A stretch of 64,000 nt of DNA from Simiduia curdlanivorans (GTDB lineage Bacteria > Pseudomonadota > Gammaproteobacteria > Pseudomonadales > Cellvibrionaceae). The stretch spans positions 124,001-188,000 of the forward strand of contig NZ_JAUFQG010000006.1 of NCBI RefSeq assembly GCF_030409605.1, given 5' to 3'. Each line of letters opens with the position of its first letter. Position 1 is the first letter of the stretch. Under the pieces are notes generated by a model. The model searched no databases. It was not told the origin of the DNA and worked only from the letters and a program-made list of their open reading frames with translations. Of the stretch, positions 34,071 to 43,362 are shown in pieces. A program made the position numbers and the translations under genes.

Positions 34071-35249
34071 TTAGTTAAGTCGCTCAATTACCGTAGTAAT
34101 GCCCTGCCCTAAACCGATGCACATGGTAGACACGCCGATAGCAGCGTCTTTATTTTTCATCGCCGTTAACAAAGTACCGGTAATGCGCGTGCCCGAGCAG
34201 CCGAAGGGGTGCCCTAAGGCGATGGCGCCGCCATAAAGATTGACTTTATCCTCCATCACCTCGAGCAGCTGCAAATCTTTTAACACGGGTAAAGCCTGGG
34301 CGGCAAAAGCTTCGTTAAGCTCGACCACCTGCACATCATCCATGGTCAAGTTAGCCGCTTTAAGCGCTTTTTCAGTCGAAGGCACGGGGCCATAACCCAT
34401 AATACTTGGATCAACACCCGCCAAAGCCATGGAGGTAATGCGGGCGATGGGTGTTAAGCCAAGGGCCAGCGCTCGCTCCGCCGACATTACCAACATGGCA
34501 GAGGCGCCATCGGAGAGCTGGGACGAAGTACCCGCTGTTACCGTGCCGTTTTTCGGATCAAACACCGGGCGCAATTGCGCCAAGGCTTCTGCGGTTGTCT
34601 CCGGTCTTATGGTTTCATCTTGCGTCACCATGACCGGAAAACCGCGACTGTCGTGCCCCATTACGGGAATAATTTCTCTCGAAAAAATACCGGCCGCCGT
34701 CGCTTTCGCCGCTAGCTGATGGGACCGAGCACCAAAAGCGTCCATTTGCACACGTGAAATACCGTGCAACATCGATAAGTACTCCGCCGTCATGCCCATA
34801 TTGCCGGCGGCTTTAGCAACGGTTAAACCCAACATGGGGTTAGGATTTACCGCTTCGTACATGGGTAGATGCCCCAAATGCTCGACCCCGCCAACGAGAT
34901 ATACATGGCCCTGACCGGCGCGAATATTAACCGCCGCCGTGTGCAGAGCACTCATGGATGAGCCACACAAGCGGTTAACGGTTTGCGCTGGTATGGTGTG
35001 AGGTAGGCCAGCCTGCAACACAATATTGCGTGCAATGTTGAAGCCCTGCTCTTCGCGCTGCAAGACGCAGCCCCAGATAACATCGTCAATTTCCGCAGGA
35101 TTAATTTCGGGGTTACGGGCTAACAAATGCGAAATAACGGCAACGGATAAATCGTCAGCACGAACATTTCGAAAGCAACCATTTTTAGAGCGGCCCATGG
35201 GGCTGCGGCCAAAATCAACAATAACAGCGTCTCTTGGATTCAAAGTCAC
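34071..35249 (-). CDS. fadA: 3-ketoacyl-CoA thiolase (FadA)
   Basis: The beta subunit of the fatty-acid oxidation complex; cleaves 3-ketoacyl-CoA to acetyl-CoA and a shortened acyl-CoA. The 392-residue thiolase shows the nucleophilic Cys in NRLCGSSMSALH (about 95), the GHPFGCSG histidine and the C-terminal STMCIGLGQG cysteine. It follows fadB by 17 bp. A MITE-like element sits 43 bp past its stop codon and splits its terminator. Confidence 0.96.
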   Translation of the reverse strand: MTLNPRDAVIVDFGRSPMGRSKNGCFRNVRADDLSVAVISHLLARNPEINPAEIDDVIWGCVLQREEQGFNIARNIVLQAGLPHTIPAQTVNRLCGSSMSALHTAAVNIRAGQGHVYLVGGVEHLGHLPMYEAVNPNPMLGLTVAKAAGNMGMTAEYLSMLHGISRVQMDAFGARSHQLAAKATAAGIFSREIIPVMGHDSRGFPVMVTQDETIRPETTAEALAQLRPVFDPKNGTVTAGTSSQLSDGASAMLVMSAERALALGLTPIARITSMALAGVDPSIMGYGPVPSTEKALKAANLTMDDVQVVELNEAFAAQALPVLKDLQLLEVMEDKVNLYGGAIALGHPFGCSGTRITGTLLTAMKNKDAAIGVSTMCIGLGQGITTVIERLN

Positions 35250-35266
35250 AATAGGTTCTCCGTCGC

Positions 35267-37417
35267 TTATGCGTAATAAGTTTTGTTAGCTTTTGCGAGC
35301 GCTAACATGCCGTCGGTTGGCTGATAGAGTTCGCCCAAGGCTTGGTATTGCTTCGCCATCGCTACCACCGCCTCAACGCCAAGGCTATCTACCCAGCGAA
35401 ATACACCACCCCTGAAAGGTGGAAAACCCAGGCCGTATATTAACGACATATCGGCTTCTGCCGCCGTTTCAACCACGCCCTCTTCCAAGCAGCGCGCCAT
35501 CTCCGTGACCATGGGCACCATCATGCGGGCGATAATTTCTTCGTCGCTAAATTCTTTAGTTTCGGCGCAGTGAGGCTTGAGCAATTGGTAGGTTTTGTCG
35601 TCTACCAGCTTCGCTGGTTTACCCTTTTTATCGGCTTCATAGCGATAAAAGCCCAGGCTGTTTTTCTGACCGTATCGCCCCGCTTCGTACATCACATCTG
35701 TACACGCCTTAAAGGTTTTACCCATGCGCGTTGGAAAACCTTCGGCCATCACAGCTTCGCAATGAGCAGCCGTATCAATACCGACCACGTCGAGTAAATA
35801 GGCTGGGCCCATGGGCCAACCCCAGGCCTGCATGACGCGATCAACCTGCTGGAAATCTGCGCCATCGCGTAGCAACATTGAAAAGCCGGCGAAATAGGGA
35901 AACAGCACGCGATTGACCAAAAAGCCGGGGCAATCGTTAACCACGACGGCCTTTTTACCCATGGCATTGGCATAGGCCACAGTGCGGGCAATGGCCTTAT
36001 CGGAGGTCTTTTCACCGCGAATTACTTCGACCAGCGGCATGGCATGTACTGGGTTAAAGAAGTGCATACCGCAAAAATTTTCGGGCCGCTTAAGTGCCTG
36101 AGCCAAATAGCTAATAGAAATGGTTGAGGTATTTGAGGCAATCACGGCATCGTCGCCCAGCGACTGTTCAACTTCAGCCAGCACCGCGTGCTTAACTTTT
36201 GGGTTTTCCACCACCGCCTCGACGACCATATCCACGGCGTCAAAACCCTGATAACTCAAACAGGGTTCAATGCGGGTCAATACCTCGGCCATTTGTGCCG
36301 GCTTCATACGGCCGCGCTCGACTTGCTTGGTGAGTAACTTCGACGCTTCCGATAAACCCAAATCGATACCCGCCTGGGCAATATCTTTCATTTTTATCGG
36401 CGTGCCTTTTAGTGCCGATTGGTAGGCAATACCGCCACCCATAATGCCGGCGCCTAAAACAGACGCTCGGGCAATTTTCTTGTCTGCCTTCTTTTCCCAC
36501 TGTTTGGCTTTTTTGGCAATTAACTGATCGGATAAGAAAAGCCCCACTAGCGCTTGCGCTGCTGAGCCTTGAGCTAATTTAGCAAAGGCTTCAGCTTCCG
36601 CCGCCAGCGCACCGGCGCGATCTGCTTTGGCCGCTTTCTGCATAGCTTTGACTGCAGCAACTGGTGCTGGATAGTTGCGGCCAGCCTGGGCACCAATAAA
36701 TGATTTGGCGGTTTCAAAAGCCATCAGCGCCTCGGTGTCATTCAGCAGCATGGCACCGGTTTTTCGAGCCCTTCGGGTTCGAATATCGAAGCTGCCGTTC
36801 ATGCATTGCTCTAGGGCATGCAAGCCGGCCTCCCGCAATAACTCAGGCTCGACCACGGCATCGACCACACCGGCTGTTAACGCCGCGTCGGCGCGCTGAT
36901 CTTTACCCGTGGCGATCCACTCGGCCGCGGTATCGACGCCGGCGATGCGCGGTAACCGCACCGTGCCGCCCCAACCAGGGATCAAGCCCAATTTGGTTTC
37001 CGGCAAGCCAATCTTCGCCGCGCTGCTAGCAATACGATAATCGCAGGCCAAGCAAAACTCCAAGCCGCCGCCCAGCGCAAACCCGTTAATAGCCACCACC
37101 ACGGGCACCTTGAGATCTTCGAGACGGTTATTGTTTTCGTTATTTTTACTCAGATGAGCAATCACTGCGTCCGGCCCTGCACCAAAAACGCCACCGAATT
37201 CAGTGATGTCGGCACCCACAATAAATACGCTTTTTCCCGACGTTGCCAATACCCCGCGCAGATCGGGCATGGCCTCCAAGGCGCTTATCGCCTCGCTCAG
37301 CTCATTAACTGTCGCGACATCAAACTTGTTGACCGACTCGCCTTGGGCATCAAAGCACAACTCGGCAACACCATTGTCCAGCGCTCGCACGGCAACTGAT
37401 TTACCTTGGTAGACCAT
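35267..37417 (-). CDS. fadB: Fatty-acid oxidation complex alpha subunit (FadB)
   Basis: A multifunctional enoyl-CoA hydratase/isomerase and 3-hydroxyacyl-CoA dehydrogenase. The 716-residue protein has an N-terminal crotonase domain (about 10-190, oxyanion loops GADITEFGG and ALGGGLEFCLACDYR), the NAD-binding motif GAGIMGGGIA (about 320) and the dehydrogenase C-terminal domains (GFLVNRVLFPY). It heads the fadBA operon; about 130 bp of gene-free sequence upstream should hold the promoter. Confidence 0.97.
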   Translation of the reverse strand: MVYQGKSVAVRALDNGVAELCFDAQGESVNKFDVATVNELSEAISALEAMPDLRGVLATSGKSVFIVGADITEFGGVFGAGPDAVIAHLSKNNENNNRLEDLKVPVVVAINGFALGGGLEFCLACDYRIASSAAKIGLPETKLGLIPGWGGTVRLPRIAGVDTAAEWIATGKDQRADAALTAGVVDAVVEPELLREAGLHALEQCMNGSFDIRTRRARKTGAMLLNDTEALMAFETAKSFIGAQAGRNYPAPVAAVKAMQKAAKADRAGALAAEAEAFAKLAQGSAAQALVGLFLSDQLIAKKAKQWEKKADKKIARASVLGAGIMGGGIAYQSALKGTPIKMKDIAQAGIDLGLSEASKLLTKQVERGRMKPAQMAEVLTRIEPCLSYQGFDAVDMVVEAVVENPKVKHAVLAEVEQSLGDDAVIASNTSTISISYLAQALKRPENFCGMHFFNPVHAMPLVEVIRGEKTSDKAIARTVAYANAMGKKAVVVNDCPGFLVNRVLFPYFAGFSMLLRDGADFQQVDRVMQAWGWPMGPAYLLDVVGIDTAAHCEAVMAEGFPTRMGKTFKACTDVMYEAGRYGQKNSLGFYRYEADKKGKPAKLVDDKTYQLLKPHCAETKEFSDEEIIARMMVPMVTEMARCLEEGVVETAAEADMSLIYGLGFPPFRGGVFRWVDSLGVEAVVAMAKQYQALGELYQPTDGMLALAKANKTYYA

Positions 37418-37549
37418 GGAAACCTCTCAGATTGGGAAATAATTCATTTTAAGGCCGATGGACGCGCCTTCAGCCAAGATCATTCAAACGTATGTTTTAA
37501 ATACTATAAACTGTTAGGCCGTAAAGGTGAATAGTGTAGACGGGCTAGG

Positions 37550-38329
37550 TTAAAGTTTGAGGGTGAATTCGTCAGCATCATCTAAAACAGGGAACCTGTC
37601 GCGCTGTTGTGCCAACTTGATGGCGGAGAGCTCGGTGCGGACGATAGTTTCACCACCGACATTTTCGGCCATGGGCTCACCTTGGCTATCAAATATCTGG
37701 CTATCGCCAACGTAAACGAAGCCCTCACCGTCGATGCCCACCCGGTTTACTCCAGCGACGTAAGCTTGGTTTTCAATGGCGCGAGCTGGCAGCAGACGGC
37801 TCCATTGCGCGACCCTAGCCTCGGGCCAATTGGCCACATAAAAGAGCAAGTCGTAATCGGCGCGCGAGCGACTCCAAACCGGGAAGCGAAGGTCGTAGCA
37901 AATCATCGGGCAGCAGCGCCAGCCATTGCAGCCAAACACAACCCGCTGCTTACCAGCACTGAATGTCCTGTGCTCACCAGCCATGGAAAACAAATGGCGC
38001 TTATCGTAAACACCATAATCGCCACTCGGCGGCATCCAGATTAAGCGGTTATAAAAATGCTCACCTTCGCGCACCAAATAGCTGCCGGTAATGGTGATAT
38101 TTCTGTGCCCCGCCAAATTGGCCATCCAATCGAGCGTTGGGCCTTGAGCTGGCTCGGCCAACTCATGCGCCGCATTGGTAAAACCGGTGGTAAACACTTC
38201 GGGTAATATCGCGAGATCTAGGCCCAAGCCCTCTTCATCGAGTAATCGCGTCATAAGACGGCGATTTTCCTCGGGCGACTGCCACATCAAATCGGCCTGC
38301 AGCAGGCCAACAGAAAGACGCTCTTTCAT
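37550..38329 (-). CDS. Carbon-nitrogen hydrolase, omega-amidase (YafV/Nit2-like)
   Basis: A 259-residue nitrilase-fold enzyme with the catalytic triad Glu44 (ILPEVFTTGF), Lys110 (YDKRHLF) and Cys144 (MICYDLRFP). YafV/Nit2 proteins hydrolyse alpha-ketoglutaramate and alpha-ketosuccinamate, metabolite-repair substrates; the assignment rests on overall resemblance (YDKRHLFSMAGEH is typical). It lies alone between fadB and an unknown secreted protein. Confidence 0.86.
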   Translation of the reverse strand: MKERLSVGLLQADLMWQSPEENRRLMTRLLDEEGLGLDLAILPEVFTTGFTNAAHELAEPAQGPTLDWMANLAGHRNITITGSYLVREGEHFYNRLIWMPPSGDYGVYDKRHLFSMAGEHRTFSAGKQRVVFGCNGWRCCPMICYDLRFPVWSRSRADYDLLFYVANWPEARVAQWSRLLPARAIENQAYVAGVNRVGIDGEGFVYVGDSQIFDSQGEPMAENVGGETIVRTELSAIKLAQQRDRFPVLDDADEFTLKL

Positions 38330-38384
38330 CGCAGACCAAGGTGGAATTGATAGACGCCAATAGCGCTGTTAAAGCTATTGGCTA

Positions 38385-39323
38385 TCATTGAGCGCTAACC
38401 ACGGCAGTTTGCTGTAAGCGCTCGGCCTGCAGACGCGCCTCTGTAGCCGGTTCAGGCTCCTCATCCTTATCCCAATAGAGAGCCGCCCTGTACCAAGAAG
38501 CGACACCCTGCTGGCGGTAATAATTAATGTATTGGGCCTTAGAGCGGGTTTGTTCACGCCAAGAGATCATCACTACCGATGTTTCGGCCGCCGACTCCCA
38601 TGCCCGTGCCGCCTCGGGGTAATCTTTGGTTAATGACGCCAACTCGGCCGCTTGCTGAAAAGCATTACCGGCGTAGCGCAACACGTTCATCGCAAGAACT
38701 AACCGCTTTTTCTGCAGCTTTGGATCAGTTTCAGCTCGGTCGGCCCAAAGACCACGCGCGGTGATGTAAAGCAGCTCGCCCCACTCTTGAAGTTTTTCAT
38801 AGCCGGCTTCAGCGACGTCGTCAGCTTCACCCTTCTCATCGAGCGCGCGCCAACCATCGTAGGCTTGGCGGGAAATACCGTAGGCGCGATCCAGTGTTGC
38901 CGAAAGGTTTTTATACACCGTTAGCGAATTGCCATAGGCTGATTTATTTTGATAATTATCTGCACTTTTCAGATCTTCTTGAGCAGACCAGTACATAGAC
39001 TCGAGTAGAGCCAATGACTTTTCGACATCGTCTTCGGTGGTGAATTGTGGTGGCAAATCATAGAGGCTAAACGGCAAGGGCGACGCGTTTAATCCGGCAA
39101 TTTGACAGTAACCCGTGAGGTTGCCGGTGGCCTTGCAATCTGTCTCTAGCGAAAGCTGCTGTTTTTCACAGGCCAGTTTATCCCCGGCCGAGGTCAGCGC
39201 CGCGCAATCACATTGAATGGTCAAACATTGATTAGCAAAACTCGGAAGACTAGATAGTGCGAGTATCACCCCGGTAAAAAGAAGGTGTTCAAACTTAGGC
39301 CTAAATAGCGATGGCATTTGCAT
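38385..39323 (-). CDS. Uncharacterised secreted protein with a cysteine-rich N-terminal segment
   Basis: I do not recognise this family. The 312-residue protein has a signal peptide (about 12-30, cleavage after SFA). A segment with six cysteines in about 50 residues follows (QCLTIQCDCAAL...CEKQQ...DCKATG...GYC), suggesting disulfides in the periplasm or outside. The rest (about 95-312) is helical and rich in Ala, Glu and Tyr, with repeated helix-like words (LDRAYGISRQAYDGW, AGNAFQQAAELASL, AARAWESAAET) that resemble TPR-type helical hairpins. Neighbours give no functional clue. Confidence 0.7.
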   Translation of the reverse strand: MQMPSLFRPKFEHLLFTGVILALSSLPSFANQCLTIQCDCAALTSAGDKLACEKQQLSLETDCKATGNLTGYCQIAGLNASPLPFSLYDLPPQFTTEDDVEKSLALLESMYWSAQEDLKSADNYQNKSAYGNSLTVYKNLSATLDRAYGISRQAYDGWRALDEKGEADDVAEAGYEKLQEWGELLYITARGLWADRAETDPKLQKKRLVLAMNVLRYAGNAFQQAAELASLTKDYPEAARAWESAAETSVVMISWREQTRSKAQYINYYRQQGVASWYRAALYWDKDEEPEPATEARLQAERLQQTAVVSAQ

Positions 39324-39428
39324 AAGGGGCCCCTTGTTAAATTAGGATTATGATGGGCTGCACGTTTTAAGTGTCTACAGGTTCACATTAAAACGAGCCA
39401 AGCGTGAGTGCAATACGTTATTAAAAAC

Positions 39429-40589
39429 TTAATTTCTTATTCTGACAAATCTCAGGCTTAGCGCCACCATTAAGCCCAGGGCGGCAATCGCGCTGGCGCC
39501 AAAGAAGGTAAATTCTGCCGACCACTGCCAAGCCGAACCACTTAACAGCGCGCCAAGGGCACCGCCAGCACCAAAGCTCAGGGATGAATAGAGCGCCTGC
39601 CCCTGGCCCGGAGAGCTGTCAGAAAAGGCGTTTCCTACCCACTCAATCGCGACTGCGTGCGCCAAACCGAAACTTGCCGCATGCAGGAGTTGCGCTACCA
39701 GTAAAAGGGATATCGCCTGAGGATAAGCGCCAATGAGGTACCAACGTACAACAGTTAGAGCCAGCGCTATGGCTAAAAGGTTGAGCAAGCTTATTCGCAC
39801 CAATAAACCACGTGCGAACCAAAAGAGAATAATTTCCGCGATCACACCTAGCGCCCATAACCAACCAATGGTGCCCGCCGAATAACCCAAATCATGCAGA
39901 TAGATCGTGTAAAAGGTGTAGTAAGGGCCGTGGCTCACTTGCAACAAAAAGCAAACGAGAAAAAATAACAGGGCCGATGGCTGCCTAAGCTTAAGCCAAA
40001 AGGAGGTTGCCGGCGGCGCAGCCTTGTGGCCAGCCACATCCGGCACGGCCAGGGAGGAAAGCCAGATCAACAACAACAAAGTAAAGATCACCAAGGGTAA
40101 ATGGCTAAGGCTGATCCATTCAAACACATAACCCAAAGCCAAGACTGCGGCAATAAAACCCACCGAACCCCATTGCCGAATTAAGCCGTAACGACCGGTT
40201 TGAGGAGCCAATAGCGCCAACGTAAGCACTTCAAATTGGGCGAGTACTGCGTTCCAAAAAAACGAGAAGCTCAGCACCACCCAAACCAACCATTGATAGC
40301 GGGTGGAGATAAAAATACTGCTAAAGCAGAGCGCCGCGGCAAAGCTACCGATGCGGATAATGCTCAGGCGATTGCCATAGCGATCGGCCAACCAACCCCA
40401 AATATTCGGTGCTAGCACCCGAGTGGCCATGAGCAGACCCGCAATGACGCCTATTTCATAGGGGCTGTAGCCAAGATGCTGCAGATAAAGTGTCCAGTAG
40501 GGAACTAAGACACCGACTAACGCATAGTAGAAAAAATAGAAACTCGATAAGCGCCAATAGGGAATTGGCGCTGAGGTGTTAGGTGTCAC
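39429..40589 (-). CDS. MFS transporter, HcaT-like
   Basis: A 386-residue inner-membrane protein with about 12 membrane helices and the loop 2-3 motif GWLADRYGNR. It resembles the PPP (phenylpropionate permease/HcaT) branch of the major facilitator superfamily. It starts with GTG and overlaps the aroC stop (GTGA), and the same aroC-MFS pair exists in Pseudomonas aeruginosa (PA1681-PA1682). The substrate is unknown. Confidence 0.85.
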   Translation of the reverse strand: MTPNTSAPIPYWRLSSFYFFYYALVGVLVPYWTLYLQHLGYSPYEIGVIAGLLMATRVLAPNIWGWLADRYGNRLSIIRIGSFAAALCFSSIFISTRYQWLVWVVLSFSFFWNAVLAQFEVLTLALLAPQTGRYGLIRQWGSVGFIAAVLALGYVFEWISLSHLPLVIFTLLLLIWLSSLAVPDVAGHKAAPPATSFWLKLRQPSALLFFLVCFLLQVSHGPYYTFYTIYLHDLGYSAGTIGWLWALGVIAEIILFWFARGLLVRISLLNLLAIALALTVVRWYLIGAYPQAISLLLVAQLLHAASFGLAHAVAIEWVGNAFSDSSPGQGQALYSSLSFGAGGALGALLSGSAWQWSAEFTFFGASAIAALGLMVALSLRFVRIRN

Positions 40590-41680
40590 CGAGGCGTAAT
40601 GTTGGGCATATTGTGCACAACACCGCCATTTTGGCCGCGCTGACGTAAGAAGTGATCCATAAGCACAATGGCCATCATGGCTTCAGCGATGGGGGTGGCG
40701 CGAATACCCACGCAGGGGTCGTGCCGCCCTTTGGTGATCACTTCGACTGCGTCGCCATTCACATCAATGCTGCGCCCAGGTATGTGCAAACTAGAGGTCG
40801 GTTTCAAGGCGATATGCGCGACGATGTCTTGACCCGATGAGATGCCACCCAGAATGCCGCCGGCGTGGTTGGACAAAAATCCGTCTGGGGTCATTTCGTC
40901 GCGATGCTCTGTGCCCTTCTGCGCGACGGCATCGAAGCCGGCGCCAATCTCTACGCCTTTAACGGCATTAATACTCATTAAGCCATGAGCCAAATCCGCA
41001 TCCAATCGGTCGAAGATAGGCTCGCCTAAACCAGGTGGCACACCTTCGGCAACAACCGTTATTTTTGCACCGATTGAGTTGCCCTCCTTGTTCAGTGCCT
41101 GCATGTAAGCTTCCATCTCTGGGACCTTGCTCGCATCGGGGCAAAAGAAGGGGTTTTGGTCAACTTGCGCCCAATCCACAGTCTCGACGATTATGGGGCC
41201 CAATTGCGACAGGTAACCGCGCACCTTGATCCCGAGAAACTGCTGCAAATACTTCTTCGCCACGGCCCCTGCAGCCACGCGCATCGCTGTTTCCCGCGCC
41301 GACGAGCGGCCGCCGCCGCGGTAATCGCGCACGCCGTACTTATGCATGTAGGTGTAATCTGCGTGGGCTGGGCGAAATTGATCTTTAATATTGCTGTAGT
41401 CTTTCGAGCGTTGATCGGTATTTTCGATCACCATGCCAATGGGGGTGCCCGTGGTTTTGCCTTCAAACACACCGGACAGAATTTTGACTTCATCGGCTTC
41501 GCGGCGCTGGGTGGTATAGCGCGACTGGCCCGGTTTGCGACGATCCAATTCGGCCTGAATGTCCGCTTCGCACAGCGCCAAGCCCGGTGGGCAACCGTCG
41601 ACGATGCAGCCTAACGCAAGGCCATGGCTCTCGCCAAAGCTGGTGACAGTAAAGAGCTTTCCAAAGGTATTACCAGACAT
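40586..41680 (-). CDS. aroC: Chorismate synthase
   Basis: The last step of the shikimate pathway: EPSP to chorismate, FMN-dependent. The 364-residue protein begins MSGNTFGKLFTVTSFGESHG and shows all signatures: GSRYTTQR-like SRYTTQRREADEV, GRSSARETAMRVAAGA, and DPCVGIRATPIAEAM near the C-terminus. It lies between prmB and the MFS gene. Confidence 0.98.
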   Translation of the reverse strand: MSGNTFGKLFTVTSFGESHGLALGCIVDGCPPGLALCEADIQAELDRRKPGQSRYTTQRREADEVKILSGVFEGKTTGTPIGMVIENTDQRSKDYSNIKDQFRPAHADYTYMHKYGVRDYRGGGRSSARETAMRVAAGAVAKKYLQQFLGIKVRGYLSQLGPIIVETVDWAQVDQNPFFCPDASKVPEMEAYMQALNKEGNSIGAKITVVAEGVPPGLGEPIFDRLDADLAHGLMSINAVKGVEIGAGFDAVAQKGTEHRDEMTPDGFLSNHAGGILGGISSGQDIVAHIALKPTSSLHIPGRSIDVNGDAVEVITKGRHDPCVGIRATPIAEAMMAIVLMDHFLRQRGQNGGVVHNMPNITPR

Positions 41681-41739
41681 AGAGATTCCGAATTATCCAA
41701 AGCATCGCAATAAAGGGCGCGAATTATACGCGAAACAAT

Positions 41740-42654
41740 TCAAATATTGCCAAAATGCTTGTCGAGATCTTGCGCAGTTAATAAAAACACACCATGGCCA
41801 CCGCGCTCGAACTCAAGCCAAGTAAACGGCAAACTCGGAAACGCCTGCTCGAGCGCTACCCAGCTGTTGCCCACTTCGACAATTATCACGCCCACATCAC
41901 TCAAGTGCGCGCGGGCCTGCTGCAACAGCGAGCGAGTAAAGTCCAAACCATCTAGGCCTGAACCCAAACCAATACTGGGCTCACACAAATATTCGGGCGG
42001 CATAGTGGCAAGATCCTGCGCGTCCACATAGGGTGGATTGCTCACGATCAAATCAAACTGCTCACCCTTTAGCCCCGCCAAGCCGTCGGATACCAGGGTT
42101 TGAACCTGAGTCTCCAAGCCGTAGCGGCTAATATTGCTCTCAGCCACCGCTATAGCATCGGCGGAAATATCAGACAGCACAACTTCGGCCTCGGGAAACT
42201 CCAGCGCGCAAGCAATGCCGATACAGCCACTGCCCGTGCACAAGTCCAACACCTTGCGCGGCTGTGCCGGCAACCAGGGCTCAAAGCCGTTTTCGATCAA
42301 TTCCGCAATCGGTGAACGTGGCACCAAAACTCGGGCGTCAACATTAAATGGGATGCCCGCAAACATCGCCTCGCCGGTCAGGTAAGCCACCGGTACACGC
42401 TCTTTCACGCGCCGGGCAACTAAATGCATAACCTGTTCGCGTTCAACTAGCGTTAACCGGCAATCGAGCAACTGGGTATTTTCACTCCAGCGCATGTGAA
42501 TCACATGCAACACCAGCTGCAGGCTTTCGTCCCACGCATTGTCCGTGCCGTGACCGAAAAAAACGCCGGCCTCGAGCAGGCGAGAAGCTCCCCAGCGAAC
42601 CCAATCTCTCAAGGTCTCGAGTTCGGCAAGCGGATTAGATTCGGTGTTGATCAC
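41740..42654 (-). CDS. prmB: Ribosomal protein L3 N5-glutamine methyltransferase
   Basis: Methylates a glutamine of ribosomal protein L3. The 304-residue class I methyltransferase has the SAM loop VLDLCTGSGCIGIACA, the acidic DIS loop and the catalytic NPPY motif (LIVSNPPYVDAQD), with an N-terminal helical domain. Lengths and the aroC neighbourhood distinguish it from PrmC and support PrmB. Divergent from folE with about 150 bp between. Confidence 0.93.
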   Translation of the reverse strand: MINTESNPLAELETLRDWVRWGASRLLEAGVFFGHGTDNAWDESLQLVLHVIHMRWSENTQLLDCRLTLVEREQVMHLVARRVKERVPVAYLTGEAMFAGIPFNVDARVLVPRSPIAELIENGFEPWLPAQPRKVLDLCTGSGCIGIACALEFPEAEVVLSDISADAIAVAESNISRYGLETQVQTLVSDGLAGLKGEQFDLIVSNPPYVDAQDLATMPPEYLCEPSIGLGSGLDGLDFTRSLLQQARAHLSDVGVIIVEVGNSWVALEQAFPSLPFTWLEFERGGHGVFLLTAQDLDKHFGNI

Positions 42655-42801
42655 GGTAGCTCCATTGAGGCGTGGCTAAAAAACGCTATTATGCGTATTT
42701 GGGAAAAATACATCCAGTTCGTTTCAGCAAGCGTAAAACACTAGCACTCCGGATCGTAATAGCGATAATACACACCCTCAACGTCATCAAGGTCGAGCCC
42801 A

Positions 42802-43341
42802 ATGAAACAAGAATTTGCAAATATTATTTCCGCTATCGGCGAAGACCTCAACAGGCCCGGCCTTGTCGATACGCCGGAGCGCGCGGCAAAAGCCTTTGAA
42901 TTTCTAACGCGTGGCTATCGACAGTCCCTCGACGAGGTTGTAAACGGCGCCCTATTCCCGTCCGACTCAAATGAGATGATCATCGTTAAAGACATCGAAC
43001 TCTATTCTATGTGCGAGCATCACCTGTTGCCGTTTATCGGCAAAGCACATGTTGCCTACATTCCAACCGGCCAAGTTGTTGGCCTTTCCAAGGTCGCACG
43101 CATCGTCGATATGTTTGCCAGACGCCTGCAAATTCAAGAACAACTTACCCTGCAAATTGCCGAGACAATTAAAAGCGTAACCGGCGCCGAAGGTGTTGGC
43201 GTGATTGTTGAAGCCAAGCATATGTGCATGATGATGCGCGGGGTCGAGAAACAAAACTCGGTGATGAAAACCTCTGCAATGCTGGGCTCCTTTCGCGACG
43301 ACCCAGCCACCCGCACAGAGTTTTTAAGCTTAGTCCGGTAA
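42802..43341 (+). CDS. folE: GTP cyclohydrolase I
   Basis: Converts GTP to 7,8-dihydroneopterin triphosphate for folate synthesis. The 179-residue protein has the type I signature with zinc ligands in SMCEHHLLPF and the later Cys in AKHMCMMMRGVEKQ, and GLSKVARIVD for substrate binding. Ends tail-to-tail with the DUF4892 gene; a hairpin with a 7-bp stem GCGCCGA/TCGGCGC (43354-43372) lies between and into that gene's end. Confidence 0.96.
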   Translation: MKQEFANIISAIGEDLNRPGLVDTPERAAKAFEFLTRGYRQSLDEVVNGALFPSDSNEMIIVKDIELYSMCEHHLLPFIGKAHVAYIPTGQVVGLSKVARIVDMFARRLQIQEQLTLQIAETIKSVTGAEGVGVIVEAKHMCMMMRGVEKQNSVMKTSAMLGSFRDDPATRTEFLSLVR

Positions 43342-43362
43342 ATTCAACAAACCGCGCCGACG

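Noticed and set aside
41156..41614. A 152-codon plus-strand frame
   Set aside because: Antisense shadow of aroC.
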